A stretch of DNA of 33,354 bases from Oscillospiraceae bacterium (GTDB taxonomy: Bacteria > Bacillota > Clostridia > Oscillospirales > CAG-272): NCBI GenBank assembly GCA_015064065.1, contig SVSY01000007.1, positions 1 through 33,354 on the forward strand, given 5' to 3'. The translations under genes and the position numbers were made by a program. Of this stretch, positions 1 through 7,154 are shown one piece after another (the stretch's first letter is position 1; each line of letters begins with the position of its first letter). Below the pieces are notes generated by a model. That model did no database searches, was not told the origin of the DNA, and saw nothing but the letters and a program-made list of their open reading frames with translations.

Positions 1-1329
1 GGAAAGTGTCGCTCCGTCAGTACCACTAAAAGTTTCTCCAAGGGAAATATCCGCAAAGAATTTTCCGTCACATCTTGACGAACTGCGGAATATGTGCCTT
101 ACTGTTCTATCAATGGAATTCATGTATCCTTCGCCAAAGCCTTCGCTGTTCCAAAAGCAAAGATCATTATTGATCAATCTGTATTCTTCAGCATTTGCTC
201 CTATAAGGTATCTGTTTTCGCTTTTATCCTTATAGTCCGATGTAAGTATTTCTTCCATCTTTCGTGCGTAAGGCACAAGGATACGGTAAGCGTCCTCTTT
301 AGAGAGAATTGCTTCTACCTTCTCATATGCGGCGCGCCCATCCTCTACCTTTCCCTCACGGAAAAGATTATAGCCGAGCCAAAACCACTCACGCCCAAGA
401 GCCTTGACAAATCCTGCTTTTTCAAGACGAGGGATCTGTTTGTCACGAATAAAATCAATACGGGCTCCACCATATACTTTGGAGTCTTCGCGGGCTACGA
501 TAAAGGTCATTACCTCCTCGTTTTTACCTTCCATAGCAGCATCGGCAATTCGAGCAAACAACGCATCGTTCTTTTTGCCGGGGAGCCACCACCAACCGCG
601 CATCAACACATCGGCAAGCGCGTGTTGTTTTTCGGTACATTCGGGAAGTTCCTCTACCTCACGAAGCACCTGCGAATATTCCTTTTCAAAACCGCTCTTA
701 TCATTTTTAACTTGCCATAATTTCAGTTCTTCAACCTTCTTTATAACACGCTGCACAAGAGTATCACTATACTTTTCATTCATAGCGCAAAGTTCCTTTC
801 TGATCCTTTTTCGTCCATCGTGAAGTTGCCTTTTGACCGTTCCCTCTGAAATTCGCATCCTATCTGCTATCTCTGCAATAGAAAGATCGTCAAAGTAGTG
901 CAGGTGAATGATCTGCCTTACCTTTTCGGGCAACGCCTCAATGCTTTTGTTTACCTCATTTCGTTCCTCGGACAGTGCATAAAGCTCTGCGGGATTCTCG
1001 GCTCCGTCGTCGGTAATGTTTAGGTTATCCACCACATCAAGCGGAAGGAAACTGCGGTATCTGCTTATCATATTTAAAGCACAGTTTTTGGCAATGCGAC
1101 ATACCCAAGAGCCATACTTTTTAGGTTCTTGTAAGGTATTCAGCTTCATCCAAGCTGTAACAAATGCATCCTGCGCGGCATCCTCCGCCATAAAATGATT
1201 TTTGGTCACGCTGATCGCAGAAGTTACTACCGCCGTTTGATATCGTCTTACTAAAACTTCATACGCGTTCTGCTCTCCTGCAAGCGTAAGCATTACCAAG
1301 GTTTCATCCGACACGTTTTGATAGTACAT
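1..1329 (-). CDS. ECF-type RNA polymerase sigma factor with long C-terminal extension (partial)
   Basis: The frame is open from an ATG at 1329 to the left edge (443 codons, no stop), so the C-terminus is missing. Residues about 7-90 form a sigma region 2: an AYEVLVRRYQ start, then AEDAAQDAFVTAW, then a GSWVCRIAKNCALN block. Residues about 125-175 form region 4 with a helix-turn-helix (LSIAEIADRMRISEGTVKRQL). The remaining 260 or more residues are an extension rich in Trp and charged residues, with helical segments that could be TPR-like; I do not recognise this domain. ECF factors usually end soon after region 4, so the extension may act as a built-in regulator or sensor. No anti-sigma gene is visible on this side. 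The start is supported by an AAAGGAGA ribosome binding site 8 nt upstream. Sigma-factor identity is firm; the extension's function is unknown. Confidence 0.9.
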   Translation of the reverse strand, partial: MYYQNVSDETLVMLTLAGEQNAYEVLVRRYQTAVVTSAISVTKNHFMAEDAAQDAFVTAWMKLNTLQEPKKYGSWVCRIAKNCALNMISRYRSFLPLDVVDNLNITDDGAENPAELYALSEERNEVNKSIEALPEKVRQIIHLHYFDDLSIAEIADRMRISEGTVKRQLHDGRKRIRKELCAMNEKYSDTLVQRVIKKVEELKLWQVKNDKSGFEKEYSQVLREVEELPECTEKQHALADVLMRGWWWLPGKKNDALFARIADAAMEGKNEEVMTFIVAREDSKVYGGARIDFIRDKQIPRLEKAGFVKALGREWFWLGYNLFREGKVEDGRAAYEKVEAILSKEDAYRILVPYARKMEEILTSDYKDKSENRYLIGANAEEYRLINNDLCFWNSEGFGEGYMNSIDRTVRHIFRSSSRCDGKFFADISLGETFSGTDGATLS

Positions 1330-1365
1330 ATGCACTCTCCTTTCTCATTTTTGGGAGTTCCCTTT

Positions 1366-1377
1366 ATAAGCGCTTAT
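1366..1377. promoter_or_regulatory. Perfect 12-bp palindrome in sigma-factor leader
   Basis: ATAAGCGCTTAT is a perfect inverted repeat. It lies in the untranslated leader of the sigma gene, between the predicted promoter and the ribosome binding site. It could be an operator; this is inference from symmetry and position only. Confidence 0.35.
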
Positions 1378-1422
1378 CTTATAGACACAATACAGGTAGA
1401 AAAGGTTGTGCGCTTTTTAATA

Positions 1423-1451
1423 ATTATATCATAAACTTTCAAATTAGTCTA
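1423..1451 (-). promoter_or_regulatory. Predicted promoter of the sigma-factor gene
   Basis: On the minus strand a perfect TATAAT (1423-1428) is preceded by a 17-nt spacer and TAGACT (1446-1451, four of six matches to TTGACA). It would give a leader of about 85 nt. Confidence 0.5.
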
Positions 1452-1495
1452 CACAAACAAAATGAAGACAGAGAGCGAAAAACTCTCTGCCTTCA
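1452..1495 (-). terminator. Rho-independent terminator after the M50 protease gene
   Basis: The arms 1463-1475 and 1483-1495 form a 13-bp stem on the minus strand (one G-U pair) with a 7-nt loop. It is followed by TTTTGTTTGTG. It lies about 20 nt after the M50 stop codon. Confidence 0.8.
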
Positions 1496-1515
1496 TCATA
1501 TATCGTCATTTTTAG

Positions 1516-2667
1516 TTAAGCAATACGCTCTGCCGCTACTCTGTCGGCAATATCCATAAGGTCGCGCTCCGATTCGATATCACTCTTGTACGGATAGCTC
1601 TTTGCGCGCTTTTCAAATTCCGCTCTTAGCTTCTCGGCTTCTTCTTTGTTACCGTTGTGAAGCAAGGACAAAACGTATTCGGTTCTGATTATAGAGGGAA
1701 ACTTTCTCATAGTGCGCATAAACTTTTTCTGCTCTGCGCTCATAAGACTTTCTATCTTTTGCTTGTCGTTCGAGCCGATAAGCTCAAGAAAGACCGCATC
1801 GCAAACGAGAAGATTTCTGTGCACTCCGACCATTCCCGACTTTACCGTAAGCATATGATCGATAGCCGCTTTTGCATCATCGAAGCGCTCCTCGTCGATA
1901 AGACGATTGCAGTAGAACACGCCCTGTGATGCGAGCATACTGTTTTTCAAAGAATCGTCGCCCGGCATTTCAAACCACTCGCTCGGCATATCCTTAAGCC
2001 TCTTTCCGCGTGTGAGCTGCTCATTCAGCTTCATCTGGACCCAAAAAGCTTTAAGGGCTGCCTTATCCTTGCCAAGCGAGAGCGCGTTGCGTCCGTCGTT
2101 GTCGATAGTTCCCATGTGCATCGGAATTCCGTTCATAAGGGCAATCACCACGCCAATAAGCGCACTGATAAGCAACAGCATAGACAAAAGCTCTATCTCA
2201 TAGGTAAGCACGGCTATAACGAAAAATACGAGTGCAAAAATGAGATTAAAGAGTGAGCCGCCGAGATTATACATCACGACCGGCATCTTACCGTCAACAA
2301 GCTCGGGCGGTGACATAAGGCACTGCCCTCCCGTACCCGTTATCGACAGACGGCGAAATCTTATTTTTTCGCCCTCCTTGACCCACATAAAGCTCATTAT
2401 ACGGAAAGAGCTGAAGCTATAGCCGGAAAGCAGACCGAAAACAAGGTGACCCGACTCGTGAATTACCATATTTAAAAGCAATATCGGGAAATACGCTATT
2501 ACCGCGATAATAAGTCTTAGCAAAAAGTCTATGCTCTCTGCATCGCTCTCTACATCTAAAGTATATTTTGCTATAAGCGTACCTACAAAAAAACCTATCG
2601 CGGCAAAAGCGAGGAAAAATATCACTGTGCTAAGGAAGCTCTTATTATCCTTTTTCCTTTTCTCCAT
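1516..2667 (-). CDS. M50-type membrane metalloprotease with C-terminal helical domain
   Basis: This is a 383-residue polytopic membrane protein. Residues 70-74 (HESGH) are the zinc-binding HExxH of site-2-type proteases, lying in a membrane segment. A second element, NGIPMHMGTIDNDG (about 179-192), matches the N-x-x-P...DG motif that supplies the third zinc ligand. Membrane segments lie near residues 13-33, 50-68, 135-157 and 159-178. The last 190 residues are soluble and helical, possibly TPR-like. Family knowledge predicts intramembrane cleavage of a membrane-bound substrate, unidentified here. The start was moved inward to ATG 2667, 14 nt after the upstream stop, because AGAGGAAG sits just before it; the longer frame would overlap the hydrolase gene. 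It forms an operon with that hydrolase. Confidence 0.88.
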   Translation of the reverse strand: MEKRKKDNKSFLSTVIFFLAFAAIGFFVGTLIAKYTLDVESDAESIDFLLRLIIAVIAYFPILLLNMVIHESGHLVFGLLSGYSFSSFRIMSFMWVKEGEKIRFRRLSITGTGGQCLMSPPELVDGKMPVVMYNLGGSLFNLIFALVFFVIAVLTYEIELLSMLLLISALIGVVIALMNGIPMHMGTIDNDGRNALSLGKDKAALKAFWVQMKLNEQLTRGKRLKDMPSEWFEMPGDDSLKNSMLASQGVFYCNRLIDEERFDDAKAAIDHMLTVKSGMVGVHRNLLVCDAVFLELIGSNDKQKIESLMSAEQKKFMRTMRKFPSIIRTEYVLSLLHNGNKEEAEKLRAEFEKRAKSYPYKSDIESERDLMDIADRVAAERIA

Positions 2668-2681
2668 ATAAAACTTCCTCT

Positions 2682-3326
2682 TTATTTGTGCTGTGACAAC
2701 AACCACTCAAGAAGCTCGTCATCGGTATATGCATGATCCCACGCGTTATGTCCCACGCCGTAGCAGACCTTAAGACGCGCGTTGTTATTTCCGTGACGGT
2801 TTATAGCTCTGAGCATATTTGCACTCTCATAAAAAGGAACTATATCATCGCAATCGCCGTGATACATAAATATAGGCATCTTTGCAAGCACGGTTCCGTG
2901 CCAATATATACCGCTTCCGCATATGGGAGCGATAGCGGCAAATCTGTCGGGATCAGCCATAGCGAGCATCCATGTACCCGTTCCGCCCATCGAAAGTCCC
3001 GTAAGATATATTCTGTCTCTGTCAACAGGAAGAGTTCTGCACATCTCTTCTATAAACGCAAGCAACGATTCGGTATAACAGCCCCAATACTTTCCCTGAG
3101 GACACTGCGGACCTATAAATATAAAAGGATATTCCTTTCCCTCTTCGCGAACGTATTTCATATATCCGTGGTGCATCGCACGATCAAGATCGTCTCCGCG
3201 CTCGCCAGCACCGTGCAAGAATATGACGAGGGGATATTTTTTGTTTTCATCAAAATCCTTGGGGAGATATTTTACGTATCCGAAGTTATGATATATATCC
3301 GACTGCCATTTGTGTTTTGTGTACAT
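2682..3326 (-). CDS. Alpha/beta hydrolase (esterase / prolyl-oligopeptidase-like)
   Basis: This is a 214-residue protein with a complete alpha/beta-hydrolase signature. The oxyanion-region HGAGERGDD is at residues 38-46. The nucleophile elbow GLSMGG (110-115) carries Ser112. Asp160 lies in HGDCDDIVP and His193 in GVGHNAWDH. The layout resembles single-domain feruloyl-esterase or PHB-depolymerase-like hydrolases of Clostridia. No signal peptide is visible, so it is probably cytoplasmic. The substrate cannot be read from sequence; a small carbohydrate or acyl ester is plausible. The start is supported by AGAGG 10 nt upstream and a strong promoter further up. It is the first gene of a two-gene operon with the M50 protease. 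Confidence 0.92.
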   Translation of the reverse strand: MYTKHKWQSDIYHNFGYVKYLPKDFDENKKYPLVIFLHGAGERGDDLDRAMHHGYMKYVREEGKEYPFIFIGPQCPQGKYWGCYTESLLAFIEEMCRTLPVDRDRIYLTGLSMGGTGTWMLAMADPDRFAAIAPICGSGIYWHGTVLAKMPIFMYHGDCDDIVPFYESANMLRAINRHGNNNARLKVCYGVGHNAWDHAYTDDELLEWLLSQHK

Positions 3327-3356
3327 TTTTAAAACCTCTTTTCATTCGTTTTTTTA

Positions 3357-3386
3357 ATTATATCATTTTTGCATACACGATGTCAA
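3357..3386 (-). promoter_or_regulatory. Promoter of the hydrolase-M50 operon
   Basis: On the minus strand a perfect TTGACA (3381-3386), an 18-nt spacer and a perfect TATAAT (3357-3362) lie about 30 nt before the hydrolase start. This is a sigma-A-type promoter. Confidence 0.85.
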
Positions 3387-3449
3387 CATAAAACGGAAAA
3401 TATTTCTTACACTTACATAATCATTAACTCCATAATGTGCACAAATTAC

Positions 3450-3478
3450 TTGACATATAGAAACTTTTGTGGTAATAT
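3450..3478 (+). promoter_or_regulatory. Promoter of the papain-like hydrolase gene
   Basis: TTGACA (3450-3455), a 17-nt spacer and TAATAT (3473-3478) lie about 34 nt before the start. It is back to back with the minus-strand promoter at 3357-3386, making this a divergent control region. Confidence 0.8.
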
Positions 3479-3511
3479 TATAGGTGCAATATTTTTGAGA
3501 GGAGATGCGAA

Positions 3512-4072
3512 ATGAAAAGATTTTATATTTTGCTTACACGTACAGAGACCGTTCCCGCAAGAGTAATTCGCCGCATTACAGGCGCATATTATTCGCATAC
3601 CTCCTTCTCCATCTATCCCCGTACCGATCATTTTTACAGCTACGCAAGACGTCACGTGGATCTCCCGATCTTCGCAGGCTTCGTATCCGAAAATATACAT
3701 ACTAAGGTATTTGCGCGCTATCCCCTTGCCCCCTGCGTGCTCTATTCTATCGAGGTAAGCGACGAGACTTACGAGAAAGCCAAAAAGCTTCTCCGCTATT
3801 TCAGAGCACATCGCAGACAAGCAACGTATAGCTTCCTTGGGGCTTATGCTATGCCCTTTGGTCTTCCAATAAAGCGAATGAACAAGTTTACCTGTTCGCA
3901 GTTCGTCGCCTTTGTTCTTCACTACTCGGGAGCGTGCGAGCTTCCCAAAGATCCCTATCTTATGATGCCCGACGATTTTGGCAAGATAGAAAATATAGAA
4001 ACCGTCTACGAAGGACCGCTGAAGGATTGCAATTTTGGAAAAATTAAAAGAAAAAATCAAAAAAACTATTGA
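3512..4072 (+). CDS. Papain-like (permuted NlpC/P60, YiiX-type) cysteine hydrolase
   Basis: This is a 186-residue protein without signal peptide or membrane segment. His29 in GAYYSHTSF, near the N-terminus, and Cys128 in KFTCSQFVAFVL are arranged His-before-Cys, as in circularly permuted papain-like enzymes (YaeF/YiiX group). Such enzymes cleave amide or ester bonds in peptides, cell-wall fragments or lipids; the substrate here is unknown. GAGAGGAGATG is a strong ribosome binding site 5-8 nt before the ATG. It is a single gene with its own promoter. Its stop codon TGA (4070-4072) lies within the -35 element of the downstream tRNA promoter, so transcription from this gene would run through that promoter. 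Family assignment is by motif only. Confidence 0.75.
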   Translation: MKRFYILLTRTETVPARVIRRITGAYYSHTSFSIYPRTDHFYSYARRHVDLPIFAGFVSENIHTKVFARYPLAPCVLYSIEVSDETYEKAKKLLRYFRAHRRQATYSFLGAYAMPFGLPIKRMNKFTCSQFVAFVLHYSGACELPKDPYLMMPDDFGKIENIETVYEGPLKDCNFGKIKRKNQKNY

Positions 4073-4098
4073 CTTTTACCCCCGTTGTATGATATAAT
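4069..4098 (+). promoter_or_regulatory. tRNA-Leu promoter overlapping a stop codon
   Basis: TTGACT (4069-4074), an 18-nt spacer and TATAAT (4093-4098) lie 17 nt upstream of the tRNA. The -35 hexamer contains the TGA stop of the preceding gene. Confidence 0.8.
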
Positions 4099-4115
4099 AT
4101 CGGTCGTGGTAATAC

Positions 4116-4202
4116 GCCGGTGTGATGGAATTGGCAGACGTGCTGGACTCAAAATCCAGTGGTAGCGATACCGTGTCGGTTCGACCCCGACCACCGGCAC
4201 CA
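4116..4202 (+). tRNA. tRNA-Leu (anticodon CAA)
   Basis: This is an 87-nt class II tRNA. The 7-bp acceptor arms gccggtg (4116-4122) and caccggc (4192-4198) are followed by A and an encoded CCA. The anticodon stem ctgga/tccag encloses loop CTCAAAA with anticodon CAA (4150-4152), reading UUG. A long variable arm follows, and the T-arm contains GGTTCGACCCC. The long variable arm together with anticodon CAA identifies it as leucine. Confidence 0.97.
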
Positions 4203-4206
4203 GCAA

Positions 4207-4239
4207 TATCCCCTCGTGTAAGCGAGGGGATATATTTTT
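4207..4239 (+). terminator. Terminator after tRNA-Leu
   Basis: A 10-bp stem (4207-4216 with 4223-4232, core CCCCTCG/CGAGGGG) with a 6-nt loop is followed by TATTTTT. Confidence 0.85.
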
Positions 4240-4282
4240 GCAAATTTTTTATAAAATATTTTTGTTTTTTTAAAAAAAGCTA

Positions 4283-4332
4283 TTGACAAATCAACTTCTT
4301 AATGATATAATTGTAAAGCATTTTGCTTTACA
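4283..4332 (+). promoter_or_regulatory. Promoter of the ylxM-ffh-rpsP-khpA operon with palindrome at the start site
   Basis: A consensus promoter is present: TTGACA (4283-4288), a 17-nt spacer and TATAAT (4306-4311). A perfect 8-bp inverted repeat, TGTAAAGC (4312-4319) and GCTTTACA (4325-4332), separated by 5 nt, starts directly after the -10 element. It spans the expected transcription start near 4318. The palindrome could be an operator, or a 5' RNA hairpin if transcription starts slightly earlier. Confidence 0.75.
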
Positions 4333-4361
4333 TCATATCTTTTGCTAAAAAGGACTTCCGA

Positions 4362-4697
4362 ATGTTTGAAAAGAACTTGGAAATAGGTTATCTGCTCGAC
4401 TTTTACGGAGAGCTCCTTACCGATCGCAAGCGTTCGGTAATGGATATGTATTATAATGAAGATTTCTCTCTTGCTGAAATAGCTGCAGAGATCGACATAT
4501 CACGACAGGGTGTTCGTGATATAATTAAAAAGTCGGAGGAGGAGTTATTCTTCTATGAAGAAAAGCTTGGACTCGCAAAAAAGATGAAGAGCGTTGAGGC
4601 GACCGCCTCTTCACTCCTTTCGATCTCCAAGGAGCTTTCGTTGCCCGACGAGGTCGATCAAAAGATAGCGGAGCTTCTCCGCACCGTAAAGCTGTAA
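4362..4697 (+). CDS. ylxM: YlxM-type putative SRP-associated helix-turn-helix protein (UPF0122)
   Basis: This is a 111-residue protein resembling region 4 of sigma factors. Residues about 25-60 (RKRSVMDMYYNEDFSLAEIAAEIDISRQGVRDIIKK) form a helix-turn-helix, followed by a helical C-terminus. It lies directly upstream of ffh, the conserved place of YlxM in Firmicutes, where it is thought to influence SRP function or expression. The start is ATG 4362 with AAGGA 9 nt upstream; an in-frame TTG at 4323 has no ribosome binding site and falls inside the palindrome at the promoter. It is the first gene of the operon, and ffh begins 21 nt after its stop. Identification rests on both sequence and gene order. 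Confidence 0.93.
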   Translation: MFEKNLEIGYLLDFYGELLTDRKRSVMDMYYNEDFSLAEIAAEIDISRQGVRDIIKKSEEELFFYEEKLGLAKKMKSVEATASSLLSISKELSLPDEVDQKIAELLRTVKL

Positions 4698-4718
4698 TTT
4701 ATTGATGGAGGTGTTTTT

Positions 4719-6059
4719 ATGTTCCAAAGCTTAAGTGAAAAACTTGAAAATGCTTTTCGCAAATTTAAAAGCAAGGGTAAACTCACCGAGTCTGATATAA
4801 AGGCTGGAATGCGAGAGATCAAGCTCGCCCTTCTCGAAGCCGACGTTAATTTTAAAGTAGTTAAGGATTTTATAAGCACAGTTTCAGAGCGTGCGGTCGG
4901 CACAGAGGTGCTCGAATCACTTCTCCCCGCACAGCAGATAGTTAAAATAGTCAACGAAGAGCTCACCAATCTTATGGGTGGATCTCAGTCAAAGCTTACT
5001 ATTTCCTCAAAGCCTCCTACGGTCGTAATGATGGTAGGTCTTCAGGGCGCAGGTAAGACCACGCACGCGGGAAAGCTTGCAGGTCTTTACAAAAAGCAGG
5101 GCAAAAATCCTTTGCTCGTTGCCTGCGACATCTACCGTCCCGCCGCTATCAAGCAGCTTCAGGTAGTAGGTGAAAAGCTCGGTATTCCGGTATTTACGCT
5201 TGGAGATAAGGTATCTCCCGTAAAGATAGCTGCTGAGGGTCTTAAATATGCAAATCAAAAGGGCTACGATATGGTATTTATTGATACCGCAGGCCGTTTG
5301 CATATCGATGAGGCACTGATGCAAGAGCTTCAGAACATCAAGTCCGAGGTTTGTCCCACAGAGATACTTTTGACTGTCGATGCAATGATCGGTCAGGATG
5401 CAGTTAACGTGGCAAAGACCTTTGATGAATTGCTCGACGTAACGGGAGTTATCCTCACGAAGCTTGACGGCGACACGCGAGGCGGTGCGGCACTTTCTAT
5501 CAGACAGGTCACGGGAAAAACCATAAAATTCATCGGTGTCGGCGAAAAGCTTGACGCCATCGAGCCTTTCTACCCCGACAGAATGGCATCGCGAATTCTT
5601 GGAATGGGCGACGTTCTTTCGCTCATCGAAAAAGCCGAGCAGGCTTACGATGATAAAAAGGCTATGGAGCTCGAAAAGAAGATACGCGAATCTACCTTCA
5701 CTCTCGACGATTATCTTGAGCAGTTTGATCAGCTCAAGGGTATGGGCAATCTTGAGTCTATAATGGGAATGATGCCCGGAGTAAAGCCCGGTGCGCTCAA
5801 GGACGCTAAGATAAACGAAAAGGCACTCGCACATATGGAAGCGATAATCAAGTCTATGACTCCCAGAGAGCGAGAAAAGCCCGATATCCTAAACGCGTCG
5901 CGCAAAAAGCGAATCGCACTCGGAAGCGGAACAACCGTCGAGGAAGTAAACAAGCTGATACGTCAGTTTGAGCAGACGAGAACGCTTATGAAGCAGTTCT
6001 CCGACCCCAAGAAGCTTGCAAAGATGAGCAAGCGAGGAAAGCTGAAAATGCCGTTCTGA
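4719..6059 (+). CDS. ffh: Signal recognition particle GTPase Ffh (SRP54)
   Basis: This is a 446-residue protein of normal length with N, G and M domains. The GTPase motifs are GLQGAGKTT (107-115), DTAGR (G3) and TKLDGD (G4). The M domain is methionine-rich (GMGNLESIMGMMPG) and carries the RNA-binding RKKRIALGSGTTVEEVN segment near residue 395. Ffh binds SRP RNA and signal peptides of nascent membrane and secreted proteins and delivers ribosomes to FtsY. No SRP RNA or ftsY lies in this window. The ribosome binding site is GGAGG, 8 nt before the ATG. It lies between ylxM and rpsP in one operon. Confidence 0.98.
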   Translation: MFQSLSEKLENAFRKFKSKGKLTESDIKAGMREIKLALLEADVNFKVVKDFISTVSERAVGTEVLESLLPAQQIVKIVNEELTNLMGGSQSKLTISSKPPTVVMMVGLQGAGKTTHAGKLAGLYKKQGKNPLLVACDIYRPAAIKQLQVVGEKLGIPVFTLGDKVSPVKIAAEGLKYANQKGYDMVFIDTAGRLHIDEALMQELQNIKSEVCPTEILLTVDAMIGQDAVNVAKTFDELLDVTGVILTKLDGDTRGGAALSIRQVTGKTIKFIGVGEKLDAIEPFYPDRMASRILGMGDVLSLIEKAEQAYDDKKAMELEKKIRESTFTLDDYLEQFDQLKGMGNLESIMGMMPGVKPGALKDAKINEKALAHMEAIIKSMTPREREKPDILNASRKKRIALGSGTTVEEVNKLIRQFEQTRTLMKQFSDPKKLAKMSKRGKLKMPF

Positions 6060-6125
6060 TAAGAGCGGATTTCATATAAAACTTTGATAAAATAAATTTT
6101 TTAATATTTTTGGAGGACATTTAAA

Positions 6126-6365
6126 ATGGCAGTAAAAATGAGACTTAGAAGAATGGGTGCAAAGAAGGCTCCCACCTACCGTGTTATCGTTGCTGACAGC
6201 CGCTCGCCCAGAGACGGTCGTTTCATCGAGGAGATCGGTTACTTCAATCCCCGCTCTGACGAGCTCAAGATCGACGCTGAGAAGGCTCAGACTTGGATCA
6301 AGAATGGTGCTCAGCCTACCGATACCGTTCGCGCATTGCTCAAGAAGTCTAACATTATCGACTAA
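6126..6365 (+). CDS. rpsP: 30S ribosomal protein S16
   Basis: This is a 79-residue protein beginning [20 protein letters not shown], with the conserved [20 protein letters not shown] block. It is full length for S16, which binds 16S rRNA in the 30S body. The ribosome binding site is TTGGAGGA, 8 nt before the ATG. It follows ffh by 66 nt and precedes khpA by 19 nt, as in most Firmicutes. Confidence 0.98.
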   Translation: MAVKMRLRRMGAKKAPTYRVIVADSRSPRDGRFIEEIGYFNPRSDELKIDAEKAQTWIKNGAQPTDTVRALLKKSNIID

Positions 6366-6384
6366 TTTCTGAGGGTGAAGCCTG

Positions 6385-6621
6385 ATGACAGATTTGAAGC
6401 AAACCTTGTGCGATATCGCTAAGGCTATCGTTGACTCACCCGACGAGGTCTCTGTTGCAGAAAACTCCGACGGCAAGAGAGTCAATTTGGTTTTGAGTGT
6501 TGCAGAAGACGATATGGGTATGGTTATCGGCAAGCATGGCAAGATCGCCAAGGCTATCCGTACCGTGATGAGAGCTGCAGCAAACGCTGACGGAAAAGAC
6601 GTTAACGTAGAAATCAAATAA
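6385..6621 (+). CDS. khpA: KH-domain RNA-binding protein KhpA (YlqC)
   Basis: This 78-residue protein is a single KH domain with the GxxG loop as GKHG in MGMVIGKHGKIAKAIRTVMRA. The family binds small RNAs and mRNAs, partners with KhpB in Gram-positives, and affects cell division and envelope growth. The start is supported by GAGGG 9 nt upstream. In most Firmicutes rimM, trmD and rplS follow. Here a strong terminator comes 12 nt after the stop and the next gene is unrelated, so the operon is shortened at this point. Confidence 0.95.
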   Translation: MTDLKQTLCDIAKAIVDSPDEVSVAENSDGKRVNLVLSVAEDDMGMVIGKHGKIAKAIRTVMRAAANADGKDVNVEIK

Positions 6622-6633
6622 ACGCAGTCTACT

Positions 6634-6676
6634 ACGAAAGCGAACCGCCCGTAAAACGTGCGGTTCGCTTTCGTTT
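6634..6676 (+). terminator. Strong terminator of the ffh operon
   Basis: A 15-bp perfect stem (6634-6648 with 6660-6674, core CGAAAGCGAACCGC) with an 11-nt loop ends in TTT. The A-rich left side is weaker, so the plus direction is preferred. Confidence 0.88.
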
Positions 6677-6695
6677 AAAATTGATCGGAGCTTTT

Positions 6696-7154
6696 ATGGA
6701 AAACATCGATATTTACAAAGAATTGAATATCATATCTACCGAAATATCTGTGCATATAAACGAGCTTATATGCAGAACAGATCTGTACCTTTCAAGCTTT
6801 GAGAGCTATTCCCTTTTTAACTTCTCGGATGCCAAAAAGCTAAATAGGATATATAAAGAAAATTATTACAGCTTCCTATCTTCGCTCACAGAACCAACAG
6901 AACACCTGAACTCGTCTGTAGCGCGCCTTTCTGCACTTCTCGGACGTGCCGATAACGAACTTGAGCTTGAGGTAGTAGTTGCGGCAGGAAACAGACTCGA
7001 AGCTTTTTTGGCTTTTGAAACATCTCTCGGTGAGTTTTCAAATAAAACGAAAAAGCTTATCTCTGCCGAGAGCTTTTCACCGTTTCAGATGACATTCGAA
7101 GCACGCAAGCTTCGCTCTGCCGCAGAAACGCTTCTGCAGAAACTTTCAGAGTGA
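6696..7154 (+). CDS. Hypothetical helical protein
   Basis: This is a 152-residue protein with no signal peptide or membrane segment and no motif I recognise. It is rich in Leu, Ser and Glu and looks entirely helical, with heptad-like stretches, so it may be a small coiled-coil or four-helix protein. The start is ATG 6696, preceded by CGGAG at a normal distance; an in-frame TTG 15 nt upstream lacks one. It follows the ffh-operon terminator by 20 nt with no promoter visible between, so it may rely on read-through. Its last 70 bp overlap the 3' end of the glycosyltransferase on the other strand. Confidence 0.7.
   Translation: MENIDIYKELNIISTEISVHINELICRTDLYLSSFESYSLFNFSDAKKLNRIYKENYYSFLSSLTEPTEHLNSSVARLSALLGRADNELELEVVVAAGNRLEAFLAFETSLGEFSNKTKKLISAESFSPFQMTFEARKLRSAAETLLQKLSE

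Noticed and set aside
94..823. Two plus-strand frames of 208 and 139 codons at the left edge
   Set aside because: Both are antisense to the sigma-factor gene, which is open without a stop over 443 codons and has clear sigma domains.
3446..4060. 204-codon open frame on the minus strand opposite the papain-like hydrolase
   Set aside because: No ribosome binding site, no recognisable motif, and it is fully antisense to a gene with promoter, ribosome binding site and catalytic motifs.
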